Below, in pieces: positions 35,428 to 44,398 of a stretch of 64,000 bases of DNA (within the stretch, counting starts at the first letter, position 1; the number at the start of each line of letters is the position of its first letter). This DNA comes from FEN-1219 sp036563665 (GTDB taxonomy: Bacteria; Pseudomonadota; Gammaproteobacteria; Steroidobacterales; Rariloculaceae). Below the pieces are notes generated by a model. That model had not been told where the DNA came from and made no database searches. It saw only the letters and a program-made list of their open reading frames with translations. Both the position numbers and the translations under genes were made by a program. Location: the NCBI GenBank assembly GCA_036563665.1, contig DATCLY010000070.1, positions 1 to 64,000 of the forward strand. The letters are read 5' to 3'.

Positions 35428-36360
35428 CTATCCGCCGCGGGTCCACAGCAGCGGATTGCCGCTGGCGCGATGGTAGCCCGCCTCGGCGAGCAGCAAATCG
35501 AGCGCGAGGCTCGCGAGATCGTCGGCCACCGCCTCGACCCGCTCGTCCTCCTCTTGATACAGGATCTTCCGATACGTGCGGCAGCGGTTGCAGCACTCGG
35601 CGCGGATCGCCCCGGGACCGCCTTCAATGGATCGGTACGAGATGCCCTGCGTCGAGTGGCAGTGGCTGCACGTGACGCGAACGAGGTACCACTCGGTTGC
35701 ACACAGGGCGCAGTGCAGGAACCGCCGCCCTTGCGACGCCCCGTCCTCGCGCACCACGCTCGCCACCGGTAGCGTGCCGCACACGGGACAGACGCCAGGC
35801 GCCCCCGCGCCCTCAACGGCCTCGCGCGGCAGCCGGCTCGCGAGGGCGGCCGCGCACACCTGCAAAGCTGCCATCACGAACGGCGCCGCGGCCGCGTCCA
35901 GCTCGGCCGAGCGGCCGCCGAGGACCGCGTCGGCCTGGCGGTCGAGCGCGTCGGTCGGCGCCGCACTCAGCCGTTCGAGCACCTGCCGCACGCTTGCGGG
36001 CAGCTCCGCGGCCGCTTGAAGCGCGTCCGAGAGCTGCACCAGCACGTTCTGCCATTCGCCGTCGCGCAGCGCGGCGCCGTCGACAACCGGCATGCCGTGC
36101 TCGCGCGCCCGCGCGAACTCCGCGTCGCCGGGCAACGCCTTCGGCGCGAAGCCCTCGAGCACGCGCTGCTGAGCGTCGGCGAGCGACGCCATAAAATGAA
36201 GGTACTCGGCGATCGAATGGCCGATCGCCTCCTCGGCCGCGAGCTCGCGCAGCCGCGCGGCACGGGCGGCGAACAGCTTGTCGGGCTCGGGAAGTCGCAC
36301 GCGGGGCGGCTCGTGCCCCGCGAGCGCCTCAATCTGGCCGCGCTCGAGAATCCGCCGCAT
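35428..36360 (-). CDS. fdhE: Formate dehydrogenase accessory protein FdhE
   Basis: 310 residues, the same size as E. coli FdhE (309). The N-terminal half is helical (LHFMASLADAQQRVL, VVDGAALRDGEWQNVLVQL). The C-terminal half carries four paired-Cys motifs in rubredoxin-like metal sites: CPVC, CALC, CSHC and CNRC, then RKILYQEEDERVEAVADDLASLALDLLLAEAGY. FdhE is a cytosolic factor that interacts with the catalytic subunit and is needed for respiratory formate dehydrogenase activity. The start overlaps fdnI by 32 bp, so it is the last gene of the fdn operon. Confidence 0.95.
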   Translation of the reverse strand: MRRILERGQIEALAGHEPPRVRLPEPDKLFAARAARLRELAAEEAIGHSIAEYLHFMASLADAQQRVLEGFAPKALPGDAEFARAREHGMPVVDGAALRDGEWQNVLVQLSDALQAAAELPASVRQVLERLSAAPTDALDRQADAVLGGRSAELDAAAAPFVMAALQVCAAALASRLPREAVEGAGAPGVCPVCGTLPVASVVREDGASQGRRFLHCALCATEWYLVRVTCSHCHSTQGISYRSIEGGPGAIRAECCNRCRTYRKILYQEEDERVEAVADDLASLALDLLLAEAGYHRASGNPLLWTRGG

Positions 36361-36988
36361 GCCTCAACCTTTCGCGGAACCAGGCCCGGTGATGCTTGTA
36401 GGCCCAACCCGCGCTCACGCGGCCGCGGATCATCGCCTGCAGAGATCCCTTGACCCAGATGGCCGCGTACACGTGCACGATGATCGCGACGATCAGCACC
36501 CAGGCGAGGAACGCGTGGGCGAGCGACGCGACGCGCACCGCCTCGAGCGGGAACAGACCGGAGAAGTACCGCCGCCAGATCACGATCCCGGAGAGCAGGA
36601 GCCCGGCGAGCGCCACGACGAGCACGAAGAAGAGCAGCTTCTGGCCGGCGTTGTAGCGGCCGACCGCGGGCAACTCTTCCTCGCGATTGCGCAGCACGTG
36701 CCCGACGCGGCGCAGCCACTCCCAGTCACGCGCGTCCATGAGGTTGTCGCGGAACACCGCTCCGGCGAGCAGGACGAACGCGACCGTCATCAGCACGCCC
36801 ATGATCGGGTGCAGGATTCGCGTCCACGGCCCGCCGCCGAAGAGCGCGGCGAGCCAGTAGAGCGCCGGATGGAACAGCGCGAGCCCCGAGAGCGCCGCGA
36901 GCACGAAGAGCGCGGCAACGATCCAGTGATTCGTGCGCACGTTCGCGCTGTAACGCTCGAGCATGAGGCGCCGCTCGGGTTCAGGCAT
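36329..36988 (-). CDS. fdnI: Formate dehydrogenase N gamma subunit, cytochrome b556
   Basis: 219 residues from ATG at 36988, whose ATGCCTGA overlaps the fdnH stop. Four membrane helices are visible (WIVAALFVLAALSGLALFH; ILHPIMGVLMTVAFVLLAG; LLFFVLVVALAGLLLSGIVIW; FLAWVLIVAIIVHVYAAIWV). Heme-ligand His lie in RTNHW, ILHPIMG, LAHAF and HVYAAIW contexts as in E. coli FdnI (217 residues). It anchors the enzyme in the inner membrane and passes formate electrons to quinone. Confidence 0.93.
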   Translation of the reverse strand: MPEPERRLMLERYSANVRTNHWIVAALFVLAALSGLALFHPALYWLAALFGGGPWTRILHPIMGVLMTVAFVLLAGAVFRDNLMDARDWEWLRRVGHVLRNREEELPAVGRYNAGQKLLFFVLVVALAGLLLSGIVIWRRYFSGLFPLEAVRVASLAHAFLAWVLIVAIIVHVYAAIWVKGSLQAMIRGRVSAGWAYKHHRAWFRERLRHAADSRARPD

Positions 36989-37889
36989 TCCTCGTCTCCT
37001 CCTCCATCGCACGCGCGGCGGCACGCTCGTCCTCGTCGCTCACCTCGTTCGGCCCGACGCGCAGGTAATGCAGGAAACCCGCCACCGCCGCGAGCAGCAT
37101 GCCGGCGAGGCCGAGCGGCTTCGTGATCCCCTTCCACAGCCCGACCAGCGGGCTGATCCGGGGGTTCTGCGGCAGGCCGCTGTAGAGGTCTGCGCGGTCG
37201 GCGTGATGGAGCACGTACAGCACGTGCGTGCCGCCGACGCCTTCCGGATCGTACACGCCCGCGTTGTCGAAGCCACGGGATTTGAGATCCGCCACGCGCT
37301 CGGCCGCGTGCTTCAGCATGTCCTCCTTCGTGCCGAACACGAGCGCGCCGGTCGGGCAGGCCTTCACGCACGCCGGCTCGCGTCCCACCGCCACGCGGTC
37401 GGAGCAGAGCGTGCACTTGTACGCCTTGCGGTCGACCTCCGAGATCCGCGGAATGTTGAACGGGCAGCCGGTGATGCAGTAGCCGCAGCCGATACAGTGC
37501 TCGCTGTCGAAATCGACGATGCCGTTCGCGTACTGCACGATCGCGCCTGGCGCCGGGCACGCCTTGAGGCAGCCGGGATCGGCGCAGTGCATGCAGCCGT
37601 CCTTGCGGATGAGCCATTCGAGATCGCCGTCGTCGGTCTCGTGCTCCGTGAAGCGCATCAGCGTCCACGAGCTCGGGGTGAGGTCGTGCGGGTTCTCGTA
37701 GAAGCCGGTGCAGGTGCCGATCTCGTCGCGCAGGTCGTTCCACTCCATACACGCGACCTGGCACGCCTTGCAGCCGATGCACTTCGACGTATCGATCAGC
37801 TTCGCCACCGGCGCCACCGCCCGTCGCGCCTGCGGCGGCCGCGTCGTGGTCGCGGAGCGGCGGACGATGTCTTGCGACTCGAGGGCCAT
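36981..37889 (-). CDS. fdnH: Formate dehydrogenase N beta subunit, four [4Fe-4S] ferredoxin
   Basis: 302 residues from ATG at 37889, close to E. coli FdnH (294). Four Cys clusters are intact: CIGCKACQVAC, CMHCADPGCLKAC, CIGCGYCITGC and CTLCSDRVAV..CVKAC. One C-terminal membrane helix (LAGMLLAAVAGFLHYLRVG, ~258-276) anchors it. It relays electrons from the catalytic subunit to the cytochrome. It starts 9 bp after fdnG and overlaps fdnI by 8 bp, an operon arrangement. Confidence 0.95.
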   Translation of the reverse strand: MALESQDIVRRSATTTRPPQARRAVAPVAKLIDTSKCIGCKACQVACMEWNDLRDEIGTCTGFYENPHDLTPSSWTLMRFTEHETDDGDLEWLIRKDGCMHCADPGCLKACPAPGAIVQYANGIVDFDSEHCIGCGYCITGCPFNIPRISEVDRKAYKCTLCSDRVAVGREPACVKACPTGALVFGTKEDMLKHAAERVADLKSRGFDNAGVYDPEGVGGTHVLYVLHHADRADLYSGLPQNPRISPLVGLWKGITKPLGLAGMLLAAVAGFLHYLRVGPNEVSDEDERAAARAMEEETRNA

Positions 37890-37897
37890 GGCTGCTC

Positions 37898-40800
37898 CTA
37901 CGCTTTCTCCACCCTGACCAGGAACGCCTTGAACTCCGGCGTCTGCACGTTCGCGTCGCCGACGAACGGCGTCAGCGTGTTCGCCAGAAAGCCGGGCTTG
38001 GCGACTCCGGTGAAGCCCCAGTGGATCGGGATGCCCACGGTGTGCACGGTGCGGCCGTCGACGTTCAGCGGTCTGATCCGCTTGGTGACGACGGCCACCG
38101 CCGTGATGCGGCCGCGATTCGATACGACGTGCACCCGGTCCCCTGGGGCGATGCCGAGCTCCTTCGCGAGCGCCTCGCCGATCTCGACAAACTGCTCGGG
38201 CTGGATGATCGCGTTGAGCCGCACGTGCTTCGTCCAGAAGTGGAAGTGCTCCGTGAGCCGGTACGTCGTCGCGACGTGCGGGAAGCGCTCGGCATCGCCG
38301 AACGCCAGGCGGTCCGCCTCGAACACCCGCGCGGCCGGATTGCTCACGGCGCGACGCTCCTCGGGATGCAGCGGGTTGTAGCCGAGCGGCGTCTCGAACG
38401 GCTCGTAGTGCTCGGGGAACGGCCCGTCCGCGAGCCCCGCGCGGGCGAAGAGCCGCGCGACGCCTTCCGGGTTCATGATGAACGGCCCCATTCCCCCGGC
38501 CGGATCCTCGCCGAGCGGGAAGTCCGGCGTGTCGGCGCCGACCCAGCGCGTGCCGTTCCACTCGATCAGCCGGCGCGCGGGATTGAACGGCCTGCCTTGG
38601 CTGTCGCACGACGCGCGGTTGTAGAGCACGCGGCGGTTCGCGGGCCACGACCAACCCCAGCTCAGCGTCTGGCCGATGCCGGTCGGATCGGAGTTGTCGC
38701 GGCGCGCCATCTGGTTGCCGACTTCGGTCCAGCAGCCCGCATAGATCCAGCATCCGCAGGCCGTCGTGCCGTCGTCGCGCAGCTCACCGAAGCCCGAGAC
38801 CTGCTCGCCGGCGCGGCGTATGACGCGCGTCGGGTCGGCGTCGTCGGTTACGTCGGCGAGCGCGCGGCCGTTGTACTCCTTCGCGATCTCTTCCGGCGAC
38901 GGGCGCTCGGGGTTCGCATACGGCCACGTGAGGTTGAGGATCGGGTCGGGGAACGCGCCGCCCTCCATCTCGTAGAGCCTGCGCAGCCGCGTGAAGATGC
39001 CGGCCATGATCTCGATGTCGGTGCGCGCCTCGCCGGGTGGCTCCGCGCCCTTCCAATGCCACTGCAGCCAGCGGCCGGAGTTCACGAGCGCGCCGTCCTC
39101 CTCGGCGAAGCAGCTCGTCGGCAGGCGGAAGACCTCGGTCTGGATCTGGCTGGGGTCCACGTCGTTGTGCTCGCCGAAGTTGCGCCAGAACTCCGACGTC
39201 TCGGTCACGAGCGGATCCATGATCACGAGGAACTTGAGCTTCGACAACGCCTCGGTCATCTTCGCCTTGTTCGGCGCGGCCGCGAGCGGATTGAAGCCCT
39301 GCGCGAGATACCCGTTCATGCGGCCCTGATGCATCAGCTCGTACGTCTGAAGCATGTCGTAGAGCCGGTCGAGCTTCGGCAGATAGTCGTACGCCCAGTC
39401 GTTGTCCGCACGCGCGGCGTCCCCCCACCAGGCCTTCTGCAGGCTCACGAAGAAGCGCGGGAAGTACCGCCAGTAGCTCAGCTGGTTCGGCCTGAGCGGC
39501 CGCTGCGTGCGCGCGGCGACGTAGTCCGCGTAGCGCTGCTCTTCCTCGCGCGGCAGCGTGAGGTAGCCGGGCAGGAGGTCCGACAGTAGGCCCAGATCCG
39601 TGAGCCCCTGGATGTTCGAATGACCGCGCAGCGCGTTCATGCCGCCGCCCGAGACACCGATGTTGCCGAGCAGGAGCTGCAGCATCGCGCCGCAGCGGAT
39701 CATCTGCGATCCGATCGAATGCTGCGTCCAGCCGAGCGCGTACATGATCGTCATCGCCCGGGTCGGCGTGGCGGTCGACGCGATCAGCTCGCACACCTCG
39801 AGGAACCGCTCGCGCGGGGTGCCGCAGATGCGCTCCACCATCTCCGGCGTGTAGCGCGCGTAGTGCGCCTTCAGCAGGTTCAGCACGCAGCGCGGATGCT
39901 GGAGCGTGGGATCGGTGCGCACGTAGCCGTCTTCGCCGATCTCGTAGTCCCAGCTCGACCGGTCGTAGGTGCGCCGCTCGGCGTCATAGCCCGAGTAGAG
40001 CCCCTCGCGGAACGCGAACGCCTCTTTGACGATGAACGTGGCGTCGGTGTAGTGCGCGACGTACTCGCGCTGGACGCGGTCGTTCTCGAGCAGGTAGCGG
40101 ATCACGCCGCCGAGAAACGCGATGTCGGTGCCCGCGCGGATCGGCGCGTAGACGTCGGCGACGGACGCCGAGCGCGTGAAGCGCGGGTCGACGACGATCA
40201 GCTTCGCGCCGTTCCGGGCTTTCGCCTCGGTGACCCACTTGAAGCCGCACGGATGCGCCTCGGCGGCATTGCCGCCCATGATCAGCACGAGATCCGCGTT
40301 CTTGATGTCCACCCAGTGGTTCGTCATCGCGCCACGGCCGAATGTCGGGGCAAGACCTGCCACCGTGGGGCCGTGTCAGACGCGGGCCTGATTGTCGAAC
40401 GCGAGAATCCCTAAGCTGCGGACGATCTTGTGCGTGAGGTAGCCGGTCTCGTTGCTGCTCGCGGAGGCCGCGAGCATGCCGGTCGTGAGCCAACGGTTCA
40501 CGGTCCGGCCGTCGGCGGTGGTCGTGACGAAGTTCTCGTCGCGATCCTGCTTCAGCAGCCGCGCGATGCGGTCGAGCGCGTCGTCCCACGAGATGCGCTC
40601 CCAGCGGTCCGAGCCTGGTGCGCGGTACTCCGGATACTTCAGGCGATTCGGACTATGGACGAAATCGATGAGCCCAGCGCCCTTGGGACACAGGGTGCCG
40701 CGGTTCACCGGATGATCGGGATCGCCCTCGATATGAAAGATGCTCGGCTTTGCGTTGATCGAGCCGTCCCCGCGGGAGTACATCAGAATCCCGCACGAAA

Positions 40801-40966
40801 CGGAGCAGTACGGGCACGTGTTGCGCGTCTCGGTGGCGTGTGCGAGCTTGAATTCACGGACGCTGGCGAGCGCCTCTTGCGGCGAGAACCCGAGCAGCGC
40901 CAGGCTCGACCCCGCAAGCGATGCCCCCGTGAGCGTCAGGAACTCGCGCCTCGTCATCTGGGTCAT
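37898..40966 (-). CDS. fdnG: Formate dehydrogenase N alpha subunit, selenocysteine-containing
   Basis: 1022 residues when the in-frame UGA at 40376-40378 (codon 197) is read as selenocysteine. Context DNQARV-Sec-HGPTV matches E. coli FdnG (Sec196). The start ATG 40966 has GGGGGATT upstream and a Tat leader MTQMTRREFLTLTG. The [4Fe-4S] ligands are Cys51, 54, 58 and 93 (CPYCSVSCG..GTLCPKGAG). Downstream come the bis-MGD binding regions (TNHWVDIKNADLVLIMGGNAAEAHP; the C-terminal MopB domain GDRVHVVSNRGRITAVAVVTKR). It oxidises formate in the periplasm. Without UGA recoding it would end at residue 196. Confidence 0.97.
40339..40378 (-). promoter_or_regulatory. Bacterial SECIS element in fdnG
   Basis: Directly after the UGA, the RNA reads UGACACGGCCCCACGG then folds GGCA-GGUCU-UGCC (40361-40349). 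The apical GGUC loop with the following U and its distance from UGA match the E. coli fdnG/fdhF SECIS recognised by SelB. Confidence 0.93.
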
Positions 40967-41011
40967 CGAATCCCCCTTCGACTTCGCGGCAAACGAGCTG
41001 ATTCGAAAGAC

Positions 41012-41017
41012 AGTATA
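41012..41017 (-). promoter_or_regulatory. Extended -10 promoter element for fdnG
   Basis: Minus strand reads TGG-TATACT, an extended -10, 45 bp before the fdnG ATG. No good -35 hexamer is seen at 17 bp, which fits an extended -10 or activator-dependent promoter. Confidence 0.45.
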
Positions 41018-41075
41018 CCAGCGGAGCCCGGCCGCGGCCGGTCCATCATCGGTTCCCGCTCCCCGGCGCGCGCGA

Positions 41076-41990
41076 TCAGCTCCACGTCTCCGCAACGATG
41101 CGCGCCACCTCCGCATGCGCCGCGTTGCGCGCGTCGAGCTCGACCGTCGAGTGGCTCAGGAAGCATGCGATGACGATGGGCGCGCGGCCGGGCGGCCAGG
41201 CGATGGCGACGTCCGTGGTCGCATTGTTGTCGCCGACGGACGTGCCGGTCTTGTCGCCGGCGCGCCAGCCCTGTGGCAAGCCCGCCCGGAGTCGAGAAAG
41301 GCCCGTCTGGCAAGCCACGAGCCAGCCGATCAGCACGTCTCGCGAGGCTGCGCTCAACACCTGGTCGGCGGTGAGGAACCGGACCAGCGTCCGCGCCATG
41401 GCGTCCGGCGTCGTGGTATCGCGCTCGTCGCCCGGCAGGTTCTCGTTGAGCGCCGGCTCGATGCGGTCGAGCCGCGTGACGGGATCGCCGTGGGCGCGTA
41501 GAAAGCGCGTGAATCCTTCCGGGCCCATCGCGCGCTCGAGCAGCAGATTGGCGGCGCCGTTGTCGCTTTGCGCCACGGCCGCCTCCGCCAGCTCTCCGAT
41601 CGTCATCCAGCCGCGCTCGAGGTTAGCGGTCGTGACGGGCGTGTAACCCAGCGGAGCGAGATAGGCCTCGTCGAAGCGCGCCTGCCGGTCGAGGAAACCC
41701 GGCGTGCGCTCCTCGATCCACAGCATCTGCGCCGCCAGCAGCCATTTGAACACGGAGCACATGGCGAAGCGCTCGTGGGCCCGATGGGTGAGCCACGCGT
41801 CCGTCGCGGTGTTCCAGGCGGCCACGCCGAGCCGGCCGCCGATGCGTCGCTCGATGGCGGCGAACCGCGGCTCGTCGCGTCGCCCGGCGGGCTCCAGCGG
41901 ATCGAATAGCAGCGATGCCGGCTTCGGCGCGCAGGCGGCCAGCGCGAGGGCGCCGAGCACCGCGCTACGGCGCGTGAGAAACCCGTCCAT
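41076..41990 (-). CDS. Class A beta-lactamase, putative lipoprotein
   Basis: 304 residues. All class A motifs are present: SVFK (79-82, nucleophile Ser and general-base Lys), SDN (142-144), the omega-loop Glu in RIEPALN (Glu178, Asn182) and KTG (247-249, KTGTSVGDN). It hydrolyses beta-lactams in the periplasm. The leader MDGFLTRRSAVLGALALAAC combines a twin-Arg pair with a lipobox (LAAC, Cys20), so a Tat-exported membrane-anchored form is likely. No AmpR-type regulator is adjacent. Base composition matches its neighbours, suggesting a resident chromosomal gene. Confidence 0.95.
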   Translation of the reverse strand: MDGFLTRRSAVLGALALAACAPKPASLLFDPLEPAGRRDEPRFAAIERRIGGRLGVAAWNTATDAWLTHRAHERFAMCSVFKWLLAAQMLWIEERTPGFLDRQARFDEAYLAPLGYTPVTTANLERGWMTIGELAEAAVAQSDNGAANLLLERAMGPEGFTRFLRAHGDPVTRLDRIEPALNENLPGDERDTTTPDAMARTLVRFLTADQVLSAASRDVLIGWLVACQTGLSRLRAGLPQGWRAGDKTGTSVGDNNATTDVAIAWPPGRAPIVIACFLSHSTVELDARNAAHAEVARIVAETWS

Positions 41991-41993
41991 CGG

Positions 41994-42699
41994 CTACTCC
42001 CCGGCGGCACGTGCGAGATGCCGATGGAGGAACCTCACGATGCGCGGCCAGAGATCCGCCGACGCGGCGGCGTTGCCGCGCGGGCTGCCGCCGAACGCGC
42101 GCGTGAGCGGCACGACCGGATGCCGCCCGGACGTGCTCGTCGCAGGGAGGTTCGGCGGCATGCACGCGAAGTGCCCCGCCGCGGGATAGCGCACGTGCTC
42201 GAACGGGTACGCGAACCCGCGGCTGCGCAGGCGCTCCTCGGCGATCGCGGCGAGCCGCGCGGACGCCCAGAGCTGGTCGTCCTCGGCCGACATCATCAAG
42301 ATCGGGCCGCGCGTTCGCTCGACGGGTATGGCGAAGGCGTCGATGCCGGCGCCCACCGCGTCGAGCGCGCGCAGGAACGCGGGCGCTCCCGCGAACGGCG
42401 CGCCCGTGGCGAACGCGGCGCGGCTTCCTGCATCGTGAGCGGATCGCCGGGCGGCGGGAAGACGGGGAACGGCTTGAAGGCGAGCATCCATCGGCGCCTT
42501 GGTAATCGCCCCCGACCGGCGCGTGCCGCGAGACGTCGACCGCGCCGTCGGCGGAGGCGACGAATTCCGCGCTCGCTTCCGCCTTCAGCGTGTGATTCCG
42601 GAGCTGCAAGCGGACGCGCGCGCCTGGCTCGAGGCCCGCCAGCGTGATCGCGGCCGGCTGGTCGACCAGGGCGTCAGCCGGCGTGACCGTGAGCCGCAT
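41994..42699 (-). pseudogene. Deleted and frameshifted acyl-CoA thioesterase/BAAT-type hydrolase
   Basis: The N-terminal Ig-like BAAT domain is readable from ATG 42699 (MRLTVTPADALVDQPAAITL ... AVDVSRHAPVGGDYQGADG). Near 42495 the frame changes to MLAFKPFPVFPPPGDPLTMQ and near 42430 to a third frame, PAFLRALDAVGAGIDAFAIP...PILMMSAEDDQLWASARL and GHFACMPPNLP, ending at 41994. The ~100 residues that normally carry the GxSxGG/Cys nucleophile between these parts are missing. The gene is therefore dead by an internal deletion plus frame changes. It directly precedes the beta-lactamase gene. Confidence 0.75.
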
Positions 42700-42806
42700 C
42701 GTCGACTCGGCGCGCTTCGACCGTCCGGCGCGTGAGAGCCCTTCCATCACTGCGCTCCACAGCGATCTCGGAGCGCATCATATCCCGCCCGCCATGGGAC
42801 GGTCTC

Positions 42807-44336
42807 TCACCGCAGCGGCAGCGCCCCCGAGGCGTCGTATTGCACCGGGCAGCCGAGCACGAAGCTCCCCACCCGGGCACGCTCGGCACAGAACGCCTGC
42901 GCCGCCTCCGCCTGCCTCTGGACGTTCGCCAGCGTTTCTTCCATCGGCAGCCCGCCCGGCGGCCCATGGACAGCCACGTTGCGCACGGGATCGAGGCCGT
43001 AGGCCTCGATGTTGGCCGCCAACGCGCCGGCCCACCAGTGCCACGTCCATCCGGCGTCGCTCAAATCGCCCTCCATCATGATCCGCTCGGCGGGCAAGTA
43101 GGCGAACACGGCGTTCGCCATGTGCGAGTGGCCGATGACGTGATAGACGTCGAGCCGCCGGGTTTCGTCCTCGAGCACGAGGTGCTCGTTCACCGGGACG
43201 AACCGCAGATCGTGCGGGCTCAGGGCGAGCGCATCGGGGAAGACGACCGCCGGCCGCTCGATCATCTCCCGGATGATGCCTTCGTTCCCGGCGTGCGAGA
43301 TCACCGCGAGCCCGCGCGAGACCGCCGCGCGGAGGCCCGCGGTGTGATCGAAGTGGTGGTGGCTCACGATGACCGCCGTCACGTCCTTGTCCGGAACGAG
43401 CTCGTTTGCCGCATCGATCCGGGCGAGCGTGTCGGCCGGGCTGCCGCCGGCCTCGAACATGACCAGGTGATCGGCGAACTCGATGACGGCGCCGCCGTTG
43501 TTGCCCACGCGCACGTCCCAGACTCCGTCGGCGAGGCGGGTCACGACGACGTCGCGCCCGGCCGCGCGGGGAGCGCCGCGCGGCGAATCGGGGAACGACG
43601 GCAGCTGCTCGTCCGGAACGTCGAGGCGGTAGGAGTCGACCTGGAACATCAAGGTGATCTGATCGCGCCAGTCGAGGCGCGTCATGAGGCCGTGCGGCAA
43701 CCGCACGCCGTCATACGGCACGTAGCCGGTGAAGTGCGTCGTGACGGCGACCTCACCCAGGTTCACGTGCGGAACGATCCGGCGCGACCACGCCGGCAGC
43801 CCCGTCGCGGGATCGATCGCCATCCAGATCGGAGTGCCGTCCTCCAGCGTGAACTGGACGACGGAGCGCCCGTCCTCGACCGTGATCGCGCCGAGCTTCG
43901 TGGCCGGATCCAGCGCCTCGAGCACCGCCGGCAGGGGATGGTCCAGCAGGTCCGCGCCGGTTTGCAGCGTCTCGGTGCGATTCCAGTTGAGCCCGAACGG
44001 CGCCGCGAACGGGAACATGTAGCTCAGCCGCTCCTGATTCAGCGCCCTGCCGTTCACGAGATCGAAGGTGCGCTGCGCGTCGGCGACGGCGCGCCACTTC
44101 GGCGGCGCGTCCGGATCGCCCGTGACGTTGCCGCCGCCGTCCTGATACAGGCGCTGGCCGAACCCCGTGAGCACGAAGTTGCGCACGCTGCGCAGGCGCT
44201 CCAGCCCGCCCATGGCTTCGGCGGTCGACTCGAGCAGCCGCCGGGCCGCGTCCTCCTGCGCAACGGCCGGCGCCGCGAGCGCGCTGGAAACCGCCGCCAC
44301 GCTCGCGGCGGCCAGAGCAAAAGCTTGAATGCGCAT
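42807..44336 (-). CDS. Exported metallo-beta-lactamase-fold hydrolase with N-terminal LolA-like domain
   Basis: 509 residues from ATG at 44336, behind GGAGGGAGGTTG, with signal peptide MRIQAFALAAASVAAVSS. Residues ~30-260 resemble LolA/outer-membrane-lipoprotein-sorting beta-sheets (LLESTAEAMGGLERLRSVRNFVLTG). Residues ~265-505 form an MBL domain with SHHHFDHTAG (~325-334, HxHxDH-type metal site; here HHHFDH), HVIGHSHMAN and a later MEGDLSD Asp ligand. A zinc hydrolase acting outside the cytoplasm is expected; substrate unknown. It is the last gene of the ten-gene co-directional cluster starting at 53.0 kb, 62 bp after its neighbour. Confidence 0.85.
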   Translation of the reverse strand: MRIQAFALAAASVAAVSSALAAPAVAQEDAARRLLESTAEAMGGLERLRSVRNFVLTGFGQRLYQDGGGNVTGDPDAPPKWRAVADAQRTFDLVNGRALNQERLSYMFPFAAPFGLNWNRTETLQTGADLLDHPLPAVLEALDPATKLGAITVEDGRSVVQFTLEDGTPIWMAIDPATGLPAWSRRIVPHVNLGEVAVTTHFTGYVPYDGVRLPHGLMTRLDWRDQITLMFQVDSYRLDVPDEQLPSFPDSPRGAPRAAGRDVVVTRLADGVWDVRVGNNGGAVIEFADHLVMFEAGGSPADTLARIDAANELVPDKDVTAVIVSHHHFDHTAGLRAAVSRGLAVISHAGNEGIIREMIERPAVVFPDALALSPHDLRFVPVNEHLVLEDETRRLDVYHVIGHSHMANAVFAYLPAERIMMEGDLSDAGWTWHWWAGALAANIEAYGLDPVRNVAVHGPPGGLPMEETLANVQRQAEAAQAFCAERARVGSFVLGCPVQYDASGALPLR

Positions 44337-44398
44337 CAACCTCCCTCCTCGGCGGCACCCCGATTCTCGCCGGGCTGCGATCGGATCGTAGGGCTCGT

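Noticed and set aside
40376..40378. Reading the fdnG UGA as a nonsense mutation splitting the gene
   Set aside because: The Sec context, the SECIS hairpin, and nearby selB and tRNA-Sec make recoding far more likely.
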